A DNA stretch of 64,000 nucleotides, taken from the NCBI GenBank assembly GCA_963596015.1, contig CAVBJS010000007.1, forward strand, positions 10,694 to 74,693, in the 5' to 3' direction. Within the stretch, counting starts at the first letter, position 1, and each line of letters opens with the position of its first letter. Below the pieces are notes generated by a model. The model ran no database searches. It had not been told where the DNA came from and saw only the letters and a list, made by a program, of their open reading frames with translations. Source of the DNA: CAG-791 sp963596015 (GTDB lineage Bacteria; Bacillota; Clostridia; Lachnospirales; Lachnospiraceae). Shown piece after piece: positions 8,175 through 16,398 of this stretch. The translations under genes and the position numbers were made by a program.

Positions 8175-9056
8175 TCAAACCTTCTCGTTGACGTGCTTGC
8201 CCAACAGTCCGTCAGGCTTCACGATCAGGACGATGATCAATACCGCAAATACCACGGCATCCGAAAGCTGCGTGGAAATATATGCTTTGGAAAAGATCTC
8301 AATGATACCCAAAAGGATACCGCCGATCATAGCGCCGGGAATAGAGCCGATGCCGCCGAATACAGCTGCGGTGAAGGCTTTGATACCGGGCATGGAGCCG
8401 GTGGTAGGCATCAGGGTAGGATACGCGGAGCAAAGGAGCACACCTGCAATAGCTGCCAGACCGGAACCGATAGCAAAGGTCACGGAGATGGTGGTATTGA
8501 CATTGATGCCCATGAGCTGTGCAGCGCCCTTATCCTCGGAAACAGCGCGCATAGCCGTACCGATCTTGGTCTTGGATGTAAAAAGAGAAAGAGCGATCAT
8601 AATGATGATGCAGGCTGCCACCGTCACGATGGTGGTGCCGGAAATGGTGAGCTGGTTGTCAAAAAGACGCACCGACCAGTCTCCTACCACGGAGGTAAAA
8701 GTCTTCGGGCTTGATCCCCAGATCAGCAAAGCCGCATTCTGCAGAAAATAGGATACACCGATGGCTGTGATCAGAACTGCCAGGGAAGGTGCATTTCTAA
8801 GAGGCTTATACGCCAGCTTTTCCGTCAGCACACCCAGTGCCGTGCAGACGATGATGGCAAAGATCACCGAGATAAAGGGAGAAAGTCCCAGGTAGCTGGT
8901 GGTACAGAAGGAAATGTATCCGCCTACCATGATGATGTCACCATGGGCGAAGTTCAGCATCTTGGCAATTCCGTATACCATGGTATAACCAAGGGCGATA
9001 ATGGCATAAACACTTCCCAGACTAATACCGCTGATCAGATAAGATAAGAAGGTCAT
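8175..9056 (-). CDS. livH: Branched-chain amino acid ABC transporter permease LivH
   Basis: 293-residue permease of the LivH branch: about eight hydrophobic helices, N-terminal YLISGISLGSVYAIIALGYT, the family motif GIAKMLNFAHGDIIMVGGYI and the coupling segment AVSEDKGAAQLMGINVN. Start placed at 9056 (MTFLSYLIS), which has GAGGTG six bases upstream; a longer frame to 9119 would add a non-homologous basic leader. The 192 bases between livK and this gene contain a stem-loop that probably lowers permease relative to binding-protein expression. Confidence 0.93.
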   Translation of the reverse strand: MTFLSYLISGISLGSVYAIIALGYTMVYGIAKMLNFAHGDIIMVGGYISFCTTSYLGLSPFISVIFAIIVCTALGVLTEKLAYKPLRNAPSLAVLITAIGVSYFLQNAALLIWGSSPKTFTSVVGDWSVRLFDNQLTISGTTIVTVAACIIIMIALSLFTSKTKIGTAMRAVSEDKGAAQLMGINVNTTISVTFAIGSGLAAIAGVLLCSAYPTLMPTTGSMPGIKAFTAAVFGGIGSIPGAMIGGILLGIIEIFSKAYISTQLSDAVVFAVLIIVLIVKPDGLLGKHVNEKV

Positions 9057-9189
9057 GAGTTTCACCTCAATTCTAAAAGATTTGTTTCCTGATAAAGGAA
9101 AGCGGCGGCTCGATGGCATTTCCAGAAGCCGACGTTCCTGTCAGTGACCGTCAAACAGCCGATTTTCTTCATCGTAATAAGATAAGGCG

Positions 9190-9216
9190 GCGCAAGGAAG
9201 ACACGCTCCCTTGCGC
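9190..9216 (-). promoter_or_regulatory. livK-livH intercistronic stem-loop
   Basis: Perfect 8-bp stem gcgcaagg (9190-9197) / ccttgcgc (9209-9216) just after the livK stop. In importer operons such hairpins commonly protect the binding-protein message or act as leaky terminators; that role is inferred here from position. Confidence 0.6.
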
Positions 9217-9248
9217 TGCTCTCAATACTTACATGTAGTTGGTTCGTC

Positions 9249-10484
9249 TTACAGACCTACATAAGCACCGTTTTCGATGACCATGCCCTTAGGGCTCTTG
9301 GATACGGCACCGGATGCATCCCAGGTCACGCCCTCACCGGTCAGACCATCAAAGGTGATGGTAGGGAATGTCTGCACCATAAGCTCACACAGATCCTCAG
9401 CGGACATATCAGCGGTAGCGCCTGCTGCCTCTAAAGCTGCCTTGTATGCATATACGCAGTCATAAGCATCTGCTGCGAACTGGTTCGGCACATCGCCGTA
9501 CTGTTCTTTGTACTTGGTTACGAAGCTCTGGGTCTTCTCATCCTCTGCATCTGCATTGAAAGGTGTCAGCAGGATAACGCCCTCTGCTAAGGAAGTATCA
9601 AAGCCTTCCAGAGTCAGGATACCGTCCATACCGTCTACACCGAAGAAGGTAGGTGCATAATCCATATCCTTAGCCTGCTTCAGGATCAGGGATGCGGGCT
9701 GATAGTAGATAGGAAGGAACAGTAAGTCTGCCTCTGCCTTCTTAGCCTCGCCCAGCTGTACGGAGAAGTCGTTGGAGCTTGCGTCGGTGAAGGTACCTTC
9801 ATAAACGATCTCTAAGCCCTTAGCCTCTGCCTCAGCCTTGAACTTTTCTTCAATGCCGCTGGAGTAAACATCGTCATTTCTGTAAATAACAGCGATCTTG
9901 GTGCCGAGGGACTTCTCTGCGATGTAATCAGCAGATGCGGTACCCTGGTTAGGATCTGCAAAGCACATCTGGAATACATTGTCCTTGCCCTCTGTTACTG
10001 CGGTAGAGGATGCGGAAGGAGTCAGTGCGAAGATGCGATCTGCAAAGTTCTCGGTGGAAGTAGCCTCGCAAGGCTTGGTGGTTACGGAGCCCAGGGAGAT
10101 CTGCATACCCCAGTCCTTTAAAGTATTGTATGCGGAAACGGCCTTCTCAGGATCGTTCTCATCATCTTCATACTTAAGCTCGAACTGAATAGCGCCGCCC
10201 TCTGCATTGATCTCATCAACTGCGATCTGTGCGCCGTTCTTTACGGCATTACCGTAAATAGCTGCTGCACCGGTCAAGGGTGCTGTGCCGCCGATCTTAA
10301 AGGTGCCGCCGGCTGCTGCGGTGCTCTCGGAAGACTCTGCCTCTGCGGCGTCTTCGCTGGTCTCTTCTGCTGCTGTGGATGCAGCCTCATCGGAAGAGCC
10401 GGATGCAGATGAACTGCCACAGCCAACCAGAAGGCTTGCACACATAGCTGCAGCTAACAATACGCTTACTGCTGCTTTCTTCAT
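9249..10484 (-). CDS. livK: Branched-chain amino acid ABC transporter substrate-binding lipoprotein
   Basis: 411-residue extracellular lipoprotein that captures the ligand for LivHMGF. Signal peptide MKKAAVSVLLAAAMCASLLV with lipobox LVGC (lipidated Cys about residue 22), then an acidic Ser/Ala/Glu linker (about 23-60) and a periplasmic-binding-protein type 1 fold beginning FKIGGTAPLTGAAAIYGNAV. First gene of the operon. Start set at 10484 by GGAGG eight bases upstream and by the signal peptide; the frame extends upstream to 10556 without a signal. The promoter candidate lies about 100 bases upstream. Confidence 0.94.
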   Translation of the reverse strand: MKKAAVSVLLAAAMCASLLVGCGSSSASGSSDEAASTAAEETSEDAAEAESSESTAAAGGTFKIGGTAPLTGAAAIYGNAVKNGAQIAVDEINAEGGAIQFELKYEDDENDPEKAVSAYNTLKDWGMQISLGSVTTKPCEATSTENFADRIFALTPSASSTAVTEGKDNVFQMCFADPNQGTASADYIAEKSLGTKIAVIYRNDDVYSSGIEEKFKAEAEAKGLEIVYEGTFTDASSNDFSVQLGEAKKAEADLLFLPIYYQPASLILKQAKDMDYAPTFFGVDGMDGILTLEGFDTSLAEGVILLTPFNADAEDEKTQSFVTKYKEQYGDVPNQFAADAYDCVYAYKAALEAAGATADMSAEDLCELMVQTFPTITFDGLTGEGVTWDASGAVSKSPKGMVIENGAYVGL

Positions 10485-10558
10485 AATAGTTTCCTCCTCT
10501 TGGAACATATTCTCTGCCGGGACAATGGGCCACAAGTGTCCACCCAGCAAATACAAAT

Positions 10559-10588
10559 GTACATATTACATGTACTTGATGCATTATA
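10559..10588 (-). promoter_or_regulatory. liv operon promoter and palindromic operator candidate
   Basis: Minus-strand -10 box TATAAT at 10588-10583 with a poor -35 (TTTTAT) 17 bases upstream. Eight bases downstream, at the likely transcription start, is the palindrome GTACAT-N5-ATGTAC (10559-10575). An operator overlapping the start site would fit repression; the regulator is not identified. Confidence 0.5.
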
Positions 10589-10732
10589 CACTACTTTGTT
10601 CTTATATAAAAGTGTTTTTTTGCATGTAAGACAAAAAATTAACGAGGGACCGTTGCAGCGCAGCTGCCGGACAGGCTCTGCTACCCGCCCCCGGCCGGCG
10701 GCTGAACAATGATCAAGACAGACACCATAAGT

Positions 10733-10765
10733 AAATCCCACCCGGTAAATAAACAGGTGGGATTT
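10733..10765 (-). terminator. Terminator after the hybrid histidine kinase gene
   Basis: 10-bp perfect stem aaatcccacc (10733-10742) / ggtgggattt (10756-10765), 13-base loop, only a few bases beyond the kinase stop codon. The following U-tract is poor, so efficiency is uncertain. Confidence 0.6.
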
Positions 10766-10769
10766 CTAT

Positions 10770-12944
10770 TTACAAACACTTGCGGATAGCGTCCATGATC
10801 TTCCGACTGTCTAACGGCTTGGTGAGATGTTCATTCATACCTGCCAGCCAGCTTTTGATCGTATCATCTGCCAGGGCATTGGCGGACATGGCTATGATAG
10901 GGATCTCCCGGGCATCCTGCCTCTGCATGGCCCTGATCCGGCGGGTGGCGTCAAGTCCGTTTAATTCCGGCATCATGACATCCATCAGGATCACGTCATA
11001 ATAGCCCGGCGCCGATTCCTTAAATCTTCTTACACCTTCCAGACCGTTTACCGCGCCTTCCACCAGCATACCCTGGTCTTCTAAAATGAAGGTGGCGATC
11101 TCCATATTCAGTGCATTATCTTCCACCACCAGCGCTCGCCGTCCCTGCAGGGAAACAGCCTTGGAATCCTTCACTACGGGCAGTTCATCCGGGTCTCCTA
11201 TCAGGAAAGGAAGCTCCACATATGCCGTGGTGCCTACGCCTTTTTCACTCTCCAGCCGTATGGTCCCGTGCATTCTCTCTGCCAGCTTTTTGGCGATGGC
11301 CAGGCCAAGACCCGTTCCTTCATACCGGGTACGGCTGCCTTCATCTTCCTGGGAAAACATATCAAAGGCGCGAGACACAAATTCCTTGCTCATGCCAATG
11401 CCCTGATCCTTGCAGAAAAAGGTGTACATTATGGTTTTCTCATCGCTCCGTCCGGCACTGCATCCCACGGTAATGGTAGTTCCGCTATGGGAAAACTTAA
11501 TAGCATTGTCAGACAGGATAGATAAGATCCGTGATACATAAACGGGATTTCCCACCAGATATCGGTGATCCATTCTGCTGTTATCCCAGTCGATCACATA
11601 GTCAATGTTTTTCCTGGCAGCTTTCACTGCGGCATCCGTATTTACTTCCCGCAGCATGTTAGCTATATCAAATGTCACGGTATTGACTTTGAAATCATCC
11701 GTCTGTATCTTATTTATATCCAGAACATCATTTACCAAGGATACAAGATAGCCGGACAATTCCTTTATCTTTATACGACACTTGGTCTGCAGTTCCATAT
11801 CTTCCGGATGCTGGTCCGCCATATTGATAAGGCCCACAATGCCGTTCATGGGTGTACGGATATCGTGACTCATGTTGGATAGAAAGCGGGTCTTCTCCCG
11901 GGCCTCCCGGTTGGCCTCTGCAGCCTTTAACTTCAGCTGCACCTCTTTTCTTTTCTCATCACTGACGTTTCTGATGGCACACAGCACATTAGTGACACGG
12001 CCCTGTTCATCTCTCTTCTTGACTATCAGCCGTGCCCTATGCCAGTCTCCGCTCTTTATACGGTATTCCATGGAAATGGATTCCTCACTCTGCAGGCGCT
12101 CTGCCAATGTAGAGATATCGGAAAAGACCAGGAAATCCTCCAGATATTCATCGTCGACGATCTGCTCACAATTCCGGCGTGTATTTGGGCTGTAGCATCC
12201 TCCTTTTTCCATATTTTTCGGAAAATTCTCATACCCGGACACCACTTCATAACGATCCGCATCTATGTCGATCCTGGTAATATAGAAATAACTTTTACCG
12301 ATGGCCGAGATGATCTCATTCTTAATCTGCGTCTCGTCCAGGGCAGCCTGGATGCTTTGTTGGATATTCTTTTCTTTCTCGATGACATCATCAATGTAGC
12401 GCAGTCCGATCAGCGCCTTGCATTCCGATGGTTCTTCCTGCTGATGTACCTTTATAACCTGCGCCTCAAAATATCTCTGCCCGGCCGCGTTCGGGATACT
12501 TTCATAATGAAAAACTGTCCTGTCGCTGTCTTCCAACTGTTTTTTCAGATTAGCACAGGAAAACCAGTTCTTAAACGCACCCCGGTTTTCTTCGGTAAGA
12601 TATTTCTCTGCATACTGATCGGAATATGCATTAAAGTGAGTAAAGCCGGTCTGTTCCCTCTGCAGCATGCCCATGGCATTGGTGGTCTCCGCCAGCTTCA
12701 AAGTCTCATATTTTCCGGTATTTAAGTCCACCGCATATACGGACGTAAAATCCATGCAGAGCCTGTCCAGGATATCCTTCTCCCCTTGCAGGCGCTTAAG
12801 AGCGATCTTTAATTCATCGTTGGACTTCTTTAACTGTGTATAAGCCTCGGAAAGCTGCTGCTGCATTTCCCGTATGGCATCCTCATGCTGTGTCTCCTGA
12901 AGCTGAGGCATGTGATAATCTTTGCTATCATTTTTTTCTGTCAT
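10770..12944 (-). CDS. Hybrid sensor histidine kinase / response regulator
   Basis: 724-residue cytoplasmic signalling protein with no transmembrane segment. Order: N-terminal coiled coil (about 18-60), two PAS-like sensor regions (about 60-200 and 210-330), a dimerisation/phosphoacceptor domain with FLSNMSHDIRTPMNG (about 355-370), an ATPase domain with DNAIKFS, KDQGIGM and EGTGLGLAI, and a C-terminal receiver (about 605-724) with acidic pocket VVEDN, phospho-Asp in VILMDVMMPELNG and the lysine in HLTKP. The closing receiver implies a phosphorelay to an unseen partner or self-control. No output domain and no adjacent response regulator are present, so the pathway is unknown. Such soluble hybrid kinases are frequent in Lachnospiraceae. 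Start at 12944 has only a weak ribosome site. Confidence 0.9.
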   Translation of the reverse strand: MTEKNDSKDYHMPQLQETQHEDAIREMQQQLSEAYTQLKKSNDELKIALKRLQGEKDILDRLCMDFTSVYAVDLNTGKYETLKLAETTNAMGMLQREQTGFTHFNAYSDQYAEKYLTEENRGAFKNWFSCANLKKQLEDSDRTVFHYESIPNAAGQRYFEAQVIKVHQQEEPSECKALIGLRYIDDVIEKEKNIQQSIQAALDETQIKNEIISAIGKSYFYITRIDIDADRYEVVSGYENFPKNMEKGGCYSPNTRRNCEQIVDDEYLEDFLVFSDISTLAERLQSEESISMEYRIKSGDWHRARLIVKKRDEQGRVTNVLCAIRNVSDEKRKEVQLKLKAAEANREAREKTRFLSNMSHDIRTPMNGIVGLINMADQHPEDMELQTKCRIKIKELSGYLVSLVNDVLDINKIQTDDFKVNTVTFDIANMLREVNTDAAVKAARKNIDYVIDWDNSRMDHRYLVGNPVYVSRILSILSDNAIKFSHSGTTITVGCSAGRSDEKTIMYTFFCKDQGIGMSKEFVSRAFDMFSQEDEGSRTRYEGTGLGLAIAKKLAERMHGTIRLESEKGVGTTAYVELPFLIGDPDELPVVKDSKAVSLQGRRALVVEDNALNMEIATFILEDQGMLVEGAVNGLEGVRRFKESAPGYYDVILMDVMMPELNGLDATRRIRAMQRQDAREIPIIAMSANALADDTIKSWLAGMNEHLTKPLDSRKIMDAIRKCL

Positions 12945-13425
12945 TTATGTCTCATTTCTTTTGCTTACTGTTTGCATGTATGCAGCATACGCCATGTTAT
13001 AAAACAAAATAAAATGCCTGCAGGGAATTGCTCTCTGCAATATGATGGACAGCATCCGGCTTTTTCGATGAAAAGCAAAATTGTTTCTAAATATTTTTCT
13101 TCTTTATAATACCATATATTACACACTTTTTTTACGTTTTTTTTACCTTTCCCTTATGATGCGATACGTATTGGCTGTTTTCTAAGGGTTACGGTTCAGG
13201 CGCCGGGCAGGCTGCATAGTGGCACCTGAACGATAACTTGCAAAGAAGCTGCTGACAGGCAATACTGGCCGATCATGTCTTCGACGCTATCATAATATGG
13301 AAGCTGATGATCTCACATTCACAAATTCGCCTTTTTATATATAAAATCGTCTTGTTTGAAAAAATCTGTACAGACAATGATCAGGTAAGTTTGTGACCGG
13401 CATAGTAATCTAAAAACAGTTGTGA
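12945..13425. other. Gene-free stretch between the kinase and the first ATPase gene
   Basis: No credible gene. It contains an imperfect stem-loop at 13192-13232 (cggttcaggcgcc with ggcacctgaacg, one mismatch), of unknown role, and ends at the conserved hairpin repeat at 13426. Confidence 0.45.
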
Positions 13426-13468
13426 TTTTTATTCGGCCACGTCCGAGTCAGGCATAGCCGAATAAAAA
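13426..13468. repeat. Conserved covarying hairpin element, copy 1
   Basis: Perfect 12-bp stem tttttattcggc (13426-13437) / gccgaataaaaa (13457-13468) enclosing a loop with cgtccgagtca. A second copy lies at 16233-16273 with the same arms apart from one C-G pair replaced by T-A, which keeps the pairing, and the same loop core. The two copies bracket the two ATPase genes. Confidence 0.8.
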
Positions 13469-13553
13469 TATATTATTTTTTAAGGTCTAACCTGAAAAAC
13501 TTTATTATTCTACAAAGTTTTTATGTTATTATAATAAAAAGGAGGTATCTTCC

Positions 13554-14753
13554 ATGATTCCAAGACCTGATTATATCCACGCCATTGAACCCTTTATAGA
13601 CAAACCACTGGTTAAAATCCTTGCAGGCATCCGTCGCTGCGGAAAATCCACTATTTTTGAAATGCTGAAAAATGAACTTATAGATCGCGGTATCTCTAAG
13701 GAACAGATCATCCAGAAACGTTATACGGAAATGGATATTCCCGAAAATATCACAGCCAGAGAAATGTATGACCAACTCATTTCTGCCATGGCCGGAAAAA
13801 AGCACTGCTATCTGCTTCTGGACGAGATTCAGGAGGTCCCCGGGTGGGAAAAAGCCGTAAACAGTATCCTGGAGGAGGGAAATGCAGATATCTACATAAC
13901 CGGCTCAAACTCCAAGCTGATGTCCAGTGAGATCTCCACTTATCTGACCGGACGTTACGTGCTGATTCCTGTCTACACCCTTTCTTTTCGTGAGTACCTG
14001 GATTTTAAATCCCACAGTACCCTGTCCCGCAATGAACTTCTGGATGAATATATCCGTCTTGGGGCCTTTCCCATTGTGGCACTGGGAGATTATGATAACG
14101 ATCAAGCTTATCAGATCATAGATGGTATTTATCACACGGTCGTTTCCCGTGATATTGTAAAACGCCACCGCATCAACAAACAGGATCTGTTCGACCGGGT
14201 CGTAAAATATATCATTGAAAATGTAGGGAAAACTTTTTCTGCTAATTCCATATCCAAATTTCTGAAAAGTGAAAACCGAAGTGTTTCGATAGAAAGCATT
14301 TACAATTACCTGCGCTGGCTGGAGCAAGCTTTTATCATCTATCCCTGTGCGCGCTATGATCTGCAAGGCAAAAGCATTCTGAAAACCCAGGAAAAATACT
14401 ATCTGGGCGACATTTCTTTGAAATATGCGCTCCTGGGCTATAACCGCAAAATGTTGGACGGCGCTATGGAAAATATCGTCTTTCTGGAATTGAAACGTCG
14501 TGGCTATGCCGTTTATATCGGAAAAAATGATACGAAAGAAATTGATTTTATTGCCATTCGCCGAGACGAAAAGATCTATGTGCAGGTTTGTGTGCAACTA
14601 CCGGAGAATTCCGATCACGAAGTGGGAAATCTTATGGAAATACGGGATCACTATCCCAAATATGTGATCACCTTAAATCCTTTGGATGTTGGCATCGAAA
14701 ATGGGATCCACATTGTGCATTTAGGGGATTTCCTGTTAGAAGAAAAGTGGTGA
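13554..14753 (+). CDS. AAA-family ATPase with DUF4143 domain
   Basis: 399-residue ATPase of the AAA_14/DUF4143 type. Walker A GIRRCGKST (about residues 23-31), Walker B YLLLDEIQEVPGWE (about 83-96), sensor-like ITGSNSKLMSSEI; winged-helix-like middle region; C-terminal DUF4143 segment with nuclease-like residues (FLELKRRGYAV, then KEIDFIA and IYVQVC). Members are abundant in gut anaerobes and archaea; their physiological role is not established. AAGGAGG lies ten bases before the ATG. Followed within three bases by a fragment of an AraC gene, and flanked with the next ATPase by two copies of a hairpin element, so this block may have moved as a unit (inference). Confidence 0.88.
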   Translation: MIPRPDYIHAIEPFIDKPLVKILAGIRRCGKSTIFEMLKNELIDRGISKEQIIQKRYTEMDIPENITAREMYDQLISAMAGKKHCYLLLDEIQEVPGWEKAVNSILEEGNADIYITGSNSKLMSSEISTYLTGRYVLIPVYTLSFREYLDFKSHSTLSRNELLDEYIRLGAFPIVALGDYDNDQAYQIIDGIYHTVVSRDIVKRHRINKQDLFDRVVKYIIENVGKTFSANSISKFLKSENRSVSIESIYNYLRWLEQAFIIYPCARYDLQGKSILKTQEKYYLGDISLKYALLGYNRKMLDGAMENIVFLELKRRGYAVYIGKNDTKEIDFIAIRRDEKIYVQVCVQLPENSDHEVGNLMEIRDHYPKYVITLNPLDVGIENGIHIVHLGDFLLEEKW

Positions 14754-14755
14754 CA

Positions 14756-14876
14756 TTGCAGCGGTCACCGGCTATATACACCGGAGCCATTCTATTCGCC
14801 GGTTTAAAAAATACCGGCTTACCTCCGTCTGCTTATCGCAAGCAGGCGGCGAAAAACCGGCATTTTTATATGCGCA
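14756..14876 (+). pseudogene. 3' end of an AraC-family regulator gene (duplicated fragment)
   Basis: About 120 bases that closely match the last part of the intact AraC-type gene ending at 24093 (compare 23976-24097), including the C-terminal codons for TPSAYRKQAAKNRHF, here with small indels and a single change in the stop region. No start, sensor domain or first helix is present. It lies immediately after the stop of the DUF4143 ATPase gene. This is a decayed paralogue or a recombination scar. Confidence 0.85.
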
Positions 14877-14909
14877 TTCAAGTTTTATAAAGAGGCCGGC
14901 TTTGCCGAC

Positions 14910-14939
14910 GCCGGAGGGTTAGCAGCTTAAACCTCCGGC
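14910..14939. terminator. Stem-loop between the AraC fragment and the broken ATPase gene
   Basis: 8-bp perfect stem gccggagg (14910-14917) / cctccggc (14932-14939), loop 14 bases, next to the stop of the ATPase remnant on the opposite strand. No U-tract on either side, so termination is uncertain. Confidence 0.4.
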
Positions 14940-16144
14940 TCATTTACTATACAGTTCCGCCAGATCGATCAAGATCAGATCATTCTGGGGCTCGCATGTA
15001 AATCCGGATCTGGAAAAGAAGCTTTTTCGAAGACCTCTTCCATTGATCCCTGTCTGTTTTTTCTGATGAGATACTGCTTGCAGATCCTCTCGAAACACTT
15101 CGGGACGTACTTTGTTTCAAAATCCTCTGCAATATATTTATCATAAAACACATCAGGATCCATAATGTTCATCCTGGACATATTTCTGAAAATATATTTG
15201 TAATAAAACAACGACAGATTATCTGAAATATAATATCCCGATTTTTTCTTATTATGTTCATCATTAATAGGCGCTTCTTTTGCCACCACATCCATACGCA
15301 TCAACTTATCAAGGACATCGATCAAAGCCGGTCCGCTGGATACGTTGGACTGATCAAGAATATCCTTATATCTGGAATATCCTCTTGCCAGGGCTTCAAA
15401 GACCTCATTTGCATTTGTGATCTTTGAGATCTCGGAATTAAGATACATAGAAACCTCATTTTCCAGACGTGCCCCGGGGGACGCAATAAGGTCTATCATA
15501 TTCTCTCTAACACTTTTTTGTGCATCGATCAGTCGATTGTAATAGGGAATTCCTCCAAATACACTGAACAGCCTTACCTTGTCCTCATCTGTAAACGCAG
15601 GATAAAACAATGCAGATTCATAATAATCCATTGGTTTTAGATCAATCGTAAGATCGATCCTGCCAAATAGAGGATTCTGCTTTTCCAGAAGTGCTTTCAT
15701 GGTATCTACGTAAGAGCCGCAGAGGATCAGCTTTATCCCGGAAGTATCTTTATAACAGTCTATAAGAGATTGCAAAATACTATCCAGTCCCTTTGTGTTT
15801 TCCCGCAGATATGGATATTCATCCAGCACAAGGATCATCGGTTCTTTTTCTGCTATTTTAAAAAGAAATCGGAGCAGATTCTCCATATTTTCAAAAGCAG
15901 GCCTGGGAAAGTCAAAGCTTTCGCCTATCAGTTCCGCCAGACTGGCCACGTTGTTATATTCACTGGTCTGTTTACATTCATAGTAAATGCTTTTAAGCTC
16001 TGTTTCCTTCAGAGCCTGCTTGATCAGTTCGCTTTTTCCAATTCTGCGTCTGCCGTAAATCAGGGAAATCATCTGATGGTCGGAAAGGAACATGGCATGC
16101 AATTTTTTTCTCTCATTTTCTCTTCCGTAAAACATAGGCTGCAC
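14940..16144 (-). pseudogene. AAA ATPase of the DUF234 type, internally deleted and frameshifted
   Basis: The reading frame from 16144 gives 389 residues: GRENERKKL, Walker A YGRRRIGKSELI (about residues 30-41), Walker B MILVLDEYPYL (about 102-112), GSYVDTMKALL sensor, and a winged-helix stretch up to FERICKQYLIRKNRQGSMEEVF. It then ends in unrelated residues at 14975. In another frame the same DNA reads FFSRSGFTCEPQ and LILIDLAELYSK with a stop at 14940, which is how intact family members end. So the middle of the C-terminal nuclease-like DUF234 domain has been deleted out of frame. The ATPase core may still be made, but the full enzyme is lost. Function of the family is unknown. Confidence 0.82.
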
Positions 16145-16232
16145 ACTCCAGACTGAACAAAAGTCAAAGCTAACTTAAAATCAGATAAAAGATGATATAC
16201 CAAGTATAGTGAGCTTGTAAGCCAATGTAAAA

Positions 16233-16273
16233 TTTTATTCGGTCGCGTCCGAGTCATCCGTGACCGAATAAAA
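16233..16273. repeat. Conserved covarying hairpin element, copy 2
   Basis: Perfect 12-bp stem ttttattcggtc (16233-16244) / gaccgaataaaa (16262-16273), loop core cgtccgagtca as in the copy at 13426-13468. It lies upstream of the broken ATPase gene. Confidence 0.8.
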
Positions 16274-16318
16274 AATATATTTTTAACGGTTCGATTGCTC
16301 CTCTGAACGAGGATCAAA

Positions 16319-16388
16319 AGAGCATCGAAAAAGGAACATCGTGTGGATGCTCCCTTTTTGATGCTCCTTTTTTGATGCTCCTTTTTTG
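16319..16388 (-). terminator. Terminator of the rhamnosidase/ABC operon with triplicated arm
   Basis: Plus-strand units gatgctcc followed by T-runs repeat three times at 14-base spacing (16346-16359, 16360-16373, 16374-16387) and pair with agcatcgaaaaaggaacatc at 16321-16340. On the minus strand this forms a hairpin with alternative 5' arms just beyond the GH78 stop. Confidence 0.7.
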
Positions 16389-16398
16389 AGAGACAATA

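Noticed and set aside
8145..8751. Two long plus-strand frames opposite livH
   Set aside because: They are antisense to a clear membrane protein gene with no ribosome site or recognisable motifs.
13554..16144. Insertion sequence around the ATPase genes
   Set aside because: No transposase motif or terminal inverted repeats with target duplications were found; only the two internal hairpins support mobility.
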